Source of the DNA: JAOTYV01 sp041557595 | Lineage (GTDB): Bacteria > Pseudomonadota > Alphaproteobacteria > UBA8366 | Reading direction: 5' to 3' | Length of the DNA: 15,736 nt | NCBI GenBank assembly: GCA_041557595.1 | Contig: JBFFGE010000107.1 | Span: 1 to 15,736, forward strand | Shown here: one piece after another, positions 14,355-15,736 of the stretch | How positions within the stretch are numbered: position 1 is the first letter of the stretch | How the letters are laid out: every line of letters begins with the position of its first letter | Made by a program: the position numbers and the translations under genes | Notes under the pieces: model-generated | Seen by the model: only the letters and a program-made list of their open reading frames with translations | What the model was told of the DNA's origin: nothing | Databases searched by the model: none

Positions 14355-14993
14355 TCAGTCGCGCTTTCGGGTCGGGCTGGTCGCGGCCACGCTCGGCCGT
14401 TCGGACACGCGCCGGTACCACTGGGTAAGGTTCTTGAGTTCTTCCGGAATCCGAATTTTTGCGATCTTGCCGAGATCGAAGGCGCTAACGGCCGTCATGT
14501 CGGCCACGGTAAAGCGGTCGCCCGCGATGAAGTCACGGCCGGCCAGTTCGCCGTCGAGCCAGGTCATCCGGTCCTCGATGTTGCGGCGGCACAAATCGCC
14601 GAAATCCGGCACCTGCTCGATGCGGCCTTCCCAGTAGGGATGGCTATGGCGGAAACAGCCGGTGACGTTGCCCATGATCTCGAACTCCATGCGGCGGTTC
14701 CACATTTCGACCATCGCCTTGTCGCGGGCATCGGTGCCGAGCAGCGGCGGCTCCGGCTGGACTTCCTCGAAATAGCGGCAAATCGCCATTGATTCGGCGA
14801 GGTAGGCGCCGTCGTCCAGTTCGAGCACCGGCACGCGGCCCAGCGGATTTTTCGCGACGAAATCCGCATCCAGGTTTTGGCTTTTCGCCAAATCGATCTC
14901 GACGATCGGCACGTCGATATTCTTTTCCGCAAGAAAGATCGCAACACGGCGCGGGTTGGGCGCGACGCTGCTGGTGTACAGTTTCATGGGCAT
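14355..14993 (-). CDS. Glutathione S-transferase family protein
   Basis: A 212-residue soluble GST. The thioredoxin-like domain has MKLYTSSVAPNPRRVAIFLAEK (1-24, in parts) with a Ser/Pro-rich active-site start, the cis-Pro motif GRVPVLELDDGAYLAES (near 52-68), and the glutathione-binding Glu-Ser pair (LAESMAICRYFE). The helical domain carries the N-capping/hydrophobic staple-like FTVADMTAVSAF (near 160-171). Glutathione conjugation or peroxide or disulfide chemistry is expected, with unknown substrate. The ATG at 14993 has AGGGA six bases upstream, better than the next ATG at 14987. It lies 53 bp upstream of the unknown gene, and the pair may be an operon. The gap of 202 bp to infA (14994-15195) holds no gene that I can see. 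Confidence 0.92.
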   Translation of the reverse strand: MPMKLYTSSVAPNPRRVAIFLAEKNIDVPIVEIDLAKSQNLDADFVAKNPLGRVPVLELDDGAYLAESMAICRYFEEVQPEPPLLGTDARDKAMVEMWNRRMEFEIMGNVTGCFRHSHPYWEGRIEQVPDFGDLCRRNIEDRMTWLDGELAGRDFIAGDRFTVADMTAVSAFDLGKIAKIRIPEELKNLTQWYRRVSERPSVAATSPTRKRD

Positions 14994-15195
14994 GGGTGTT
15001 CCCTGGCTGGAGATGGAACCGGCAATCGCATCCGCGCGATTGGATCGGACAGGCCGCCATTCAGGCAGATTGGCGCCCCCAATTCAACCGGGCAGCACCG
15101 GGATCGGAAGGCACGCAGCCGCACGGCGTTCGGGACCCGCCGTCAGGCGCAGAATCGATGTTCTTCGGAAGTGCCCGACACGGCCGGCGCGGGAC

Positions 15196-15411
15196 CTATT
15201 TATGGCGAAAGGTAATGCGGCCCTTGGTCAGGTCGTAGGGCGTCATTTCGACATCGACCTTATCGCCGACCATGACGCGAATCCGGAATTTGCGCATTTT
15301 GCCCTTCGGCTGCGCAATGATTTCATGCCCGTTCTCGAGCTGGACCTTAAACATGGCGTTCGGCAGCTTATCGACCACCGTTCCGCTGAATTCGATCAGT
15401 TCCTCTTTCAA
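15196..15411 (-). CDS. infA: Translation initiation factor IF-1
   Basis: IF-1 is a single OB-fold protein that binds the ribosomal A site in the 30S initiation complex. The sequence has the family hallmarks: LPNAMFKVQLENGHEI, GKMRKFRIRV and the strongly conserved GDKVDVEMTPYDLTKGRI (near 49-66), then FRHK. With a TTG start at 15411 it has 71 residues, the normal IF-1 length, beginning MKEELIEFSGTV, which matches the usual MAKEE-x-x-EF-G-T-V start. AAGGAG lies five bases before this TTG (15417-15422). A GTG at 15432 would add 7 residues, but the ribosome site then falls inside the gene. Position downstream of a cold-shock gene suggests this may be a second, stress-linked infA copy, but other copies cannot be checked here. 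Confidence 0.93.
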   Translation of the reverse strand: MKEELIEFSGTVVDKLPNAMFKVQLENGHEIIAQPKGKMRKFRIRVMVGDKVDVEMTPYDLTKGRITFRHK

Positions 15412-15539
15412 CTCAACTCCTTGATTTTGCACGGCCTATACGCCGCCGCCCTATGGCAGCGCACCGTCCGCGCAGCAATCGACTGAAAATCAGCGTGAGC
15501 GCCTTCTCGCCACTGCGGAAGGCATACTCACAAACGTCG

Positions 15540-15736
15540 TTAGTCGATCAATTTAACGTTTTCGGCAGCGGTCCTGCCATCACGCCCGGCAGCAAGTTCG
15601 AATTCAACCTGCTGTCCTTCATTCACGGTGGAAAGGCCCGCCCGCTCGAGCGCGGAAATATGCACGAACACATCCTTGCCGCCGTCCGAAGGTTCGATAA
15701 AGCCGAAGCCTTTCGTCGGGTTGAACCACTTAACTG
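15540..15736 (-). CDS. CspA-family cold-shock protein (5' end beyond the window)
   Basis: The final 64 residues of a cold-shock domain protein are readable from the right edge to a TAA at 15540-15542. Only about 3-5 N-terminal residues (usually M-x-x-G-T) are missing. Both RNA-binding motifs are intact: RNP1 KGFGFIEP (near 8-15) and RNP2 DVFVHIS (near 21-27), with VKWFNPTKGFGF at the start. The rest, ELAAGRDGRTAAENVKLID, is a normal OB-fold end. It binds single-stranded RNA/DNA and acts as an RNA chaperone. The infA start lies 128 bp downstream on the same strand. The gap (15412-15539) has no ORF and no clear terminator. Confidence 0.95.
   Translation of the reverse strand, partial: VKWFNPTKGFGFIEPSDGGKDVFVHISALERAGLSTVNEGQQVEFELAAGRDGRTAAENVKLID

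Noticed and set aside
15496..15514. Weak GTG(A)GCG / CGCCAC stem between csp and infA as a terminator
   Set aside because: Short, bulged and without a T tract, so read-through cannot be excluded or claimed.
15684..15696. GGTTCGATA, the right arm of the repeat at 6173-6181, also occurs inside the csp gene
   Set aside because: Here it encodes part of the conserved FIEP region, so the match is explained by coding sequence.
1..15736. Search for tRNA, rRNA, CRISPR arrays, insertion sequences, phage or toxin-antitoxin genes
   Set aside because: No clover-leaf arms, spaced repeats, transposase motifs or terminal inverted repeats were noticed by eye. A covariance-model and IS search would be needed to exclude them fully.

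Overview
The window reads as ordinary chromosome from a GC-rich proteobacterium, most likely an alphaproteobacterium. This rests on high GC in most genes, strong third-position G/C bias (which produces long antisense shadow ORFs), GTG/TTG starts with Shine-Dalgarno sites, and the style of the IF-1 and transporter proteins. No tRNA, rRNA, insertion sequence, phage gene or CRISPR array was seen. I cannot name the genus from the sequence alone.

Layout. (1) 1-199 is a more AT-rich flank with no gene. (2) 200-3066, minus strand, is a tight three-gene set read in the order enoyl-CoA hydratase-like protein, Old Yellow Enzyme-type oxidoreductase, luciferase-like flavin oxidoreductase. (3) A 181-bp divergent spacer follows. 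(4) 3248-12768, plus strand, is one long catabolic/transport cluster: a long-chain-type acyl-CoA synthetase (AMP-binding), an NAD(P)-dependent epimerase/SDR, then a complete branched-chain-amino-acid-type (HAAT/Liv) ABC importer (ATPase LivG, permeases LivH and LivM, periplasmic binding protein, ATPase LivF), then a phenylacetate-CoA-ligase-like protein. (5) 12765-13610, minus strand, is a lower-GC six-helix membrane protein that converges on and overlaps the ligase by 4 bp. (6) 13768-14993, minus strand, is a protein of unknown function next to a glutathione S-transferase. (7) 15196-15736, minus strand, is translation initiation factor IF-1 with a TTG start and the 3' part of a CspA-family cold-shock gene that runs off the window.

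How the genes may work together (inference). The Liv-type importer lies between two adenylate-forming enzymes and opposite flavin reductases and a crotonase-fold protein. That arrangement fits uptake of a carboxylic acid that is not an amino acid (fatty, branched, aromatic or terpenoid-like), CoA activation, and reduction/oxidation of the acyl chain. The substrate is not readable from sequence. No transcriptional regulator lies in the window.

Main oddities. The crotonase-family protein lacks about 40-45 internal residues, including the second oxyanion-hole glycine and one catalytic glutamate. The PaaK-like ligase has no recognisable ATP phosphate-binding loop. The Old Yellow Enzyme has Val where the first ligand-binding His is expected. 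A perfect 9-bp inverted repeat and a possible 27-codon leader ORF precede livG. The IF-1 gene sits directly downstream of a cold-shock gene.
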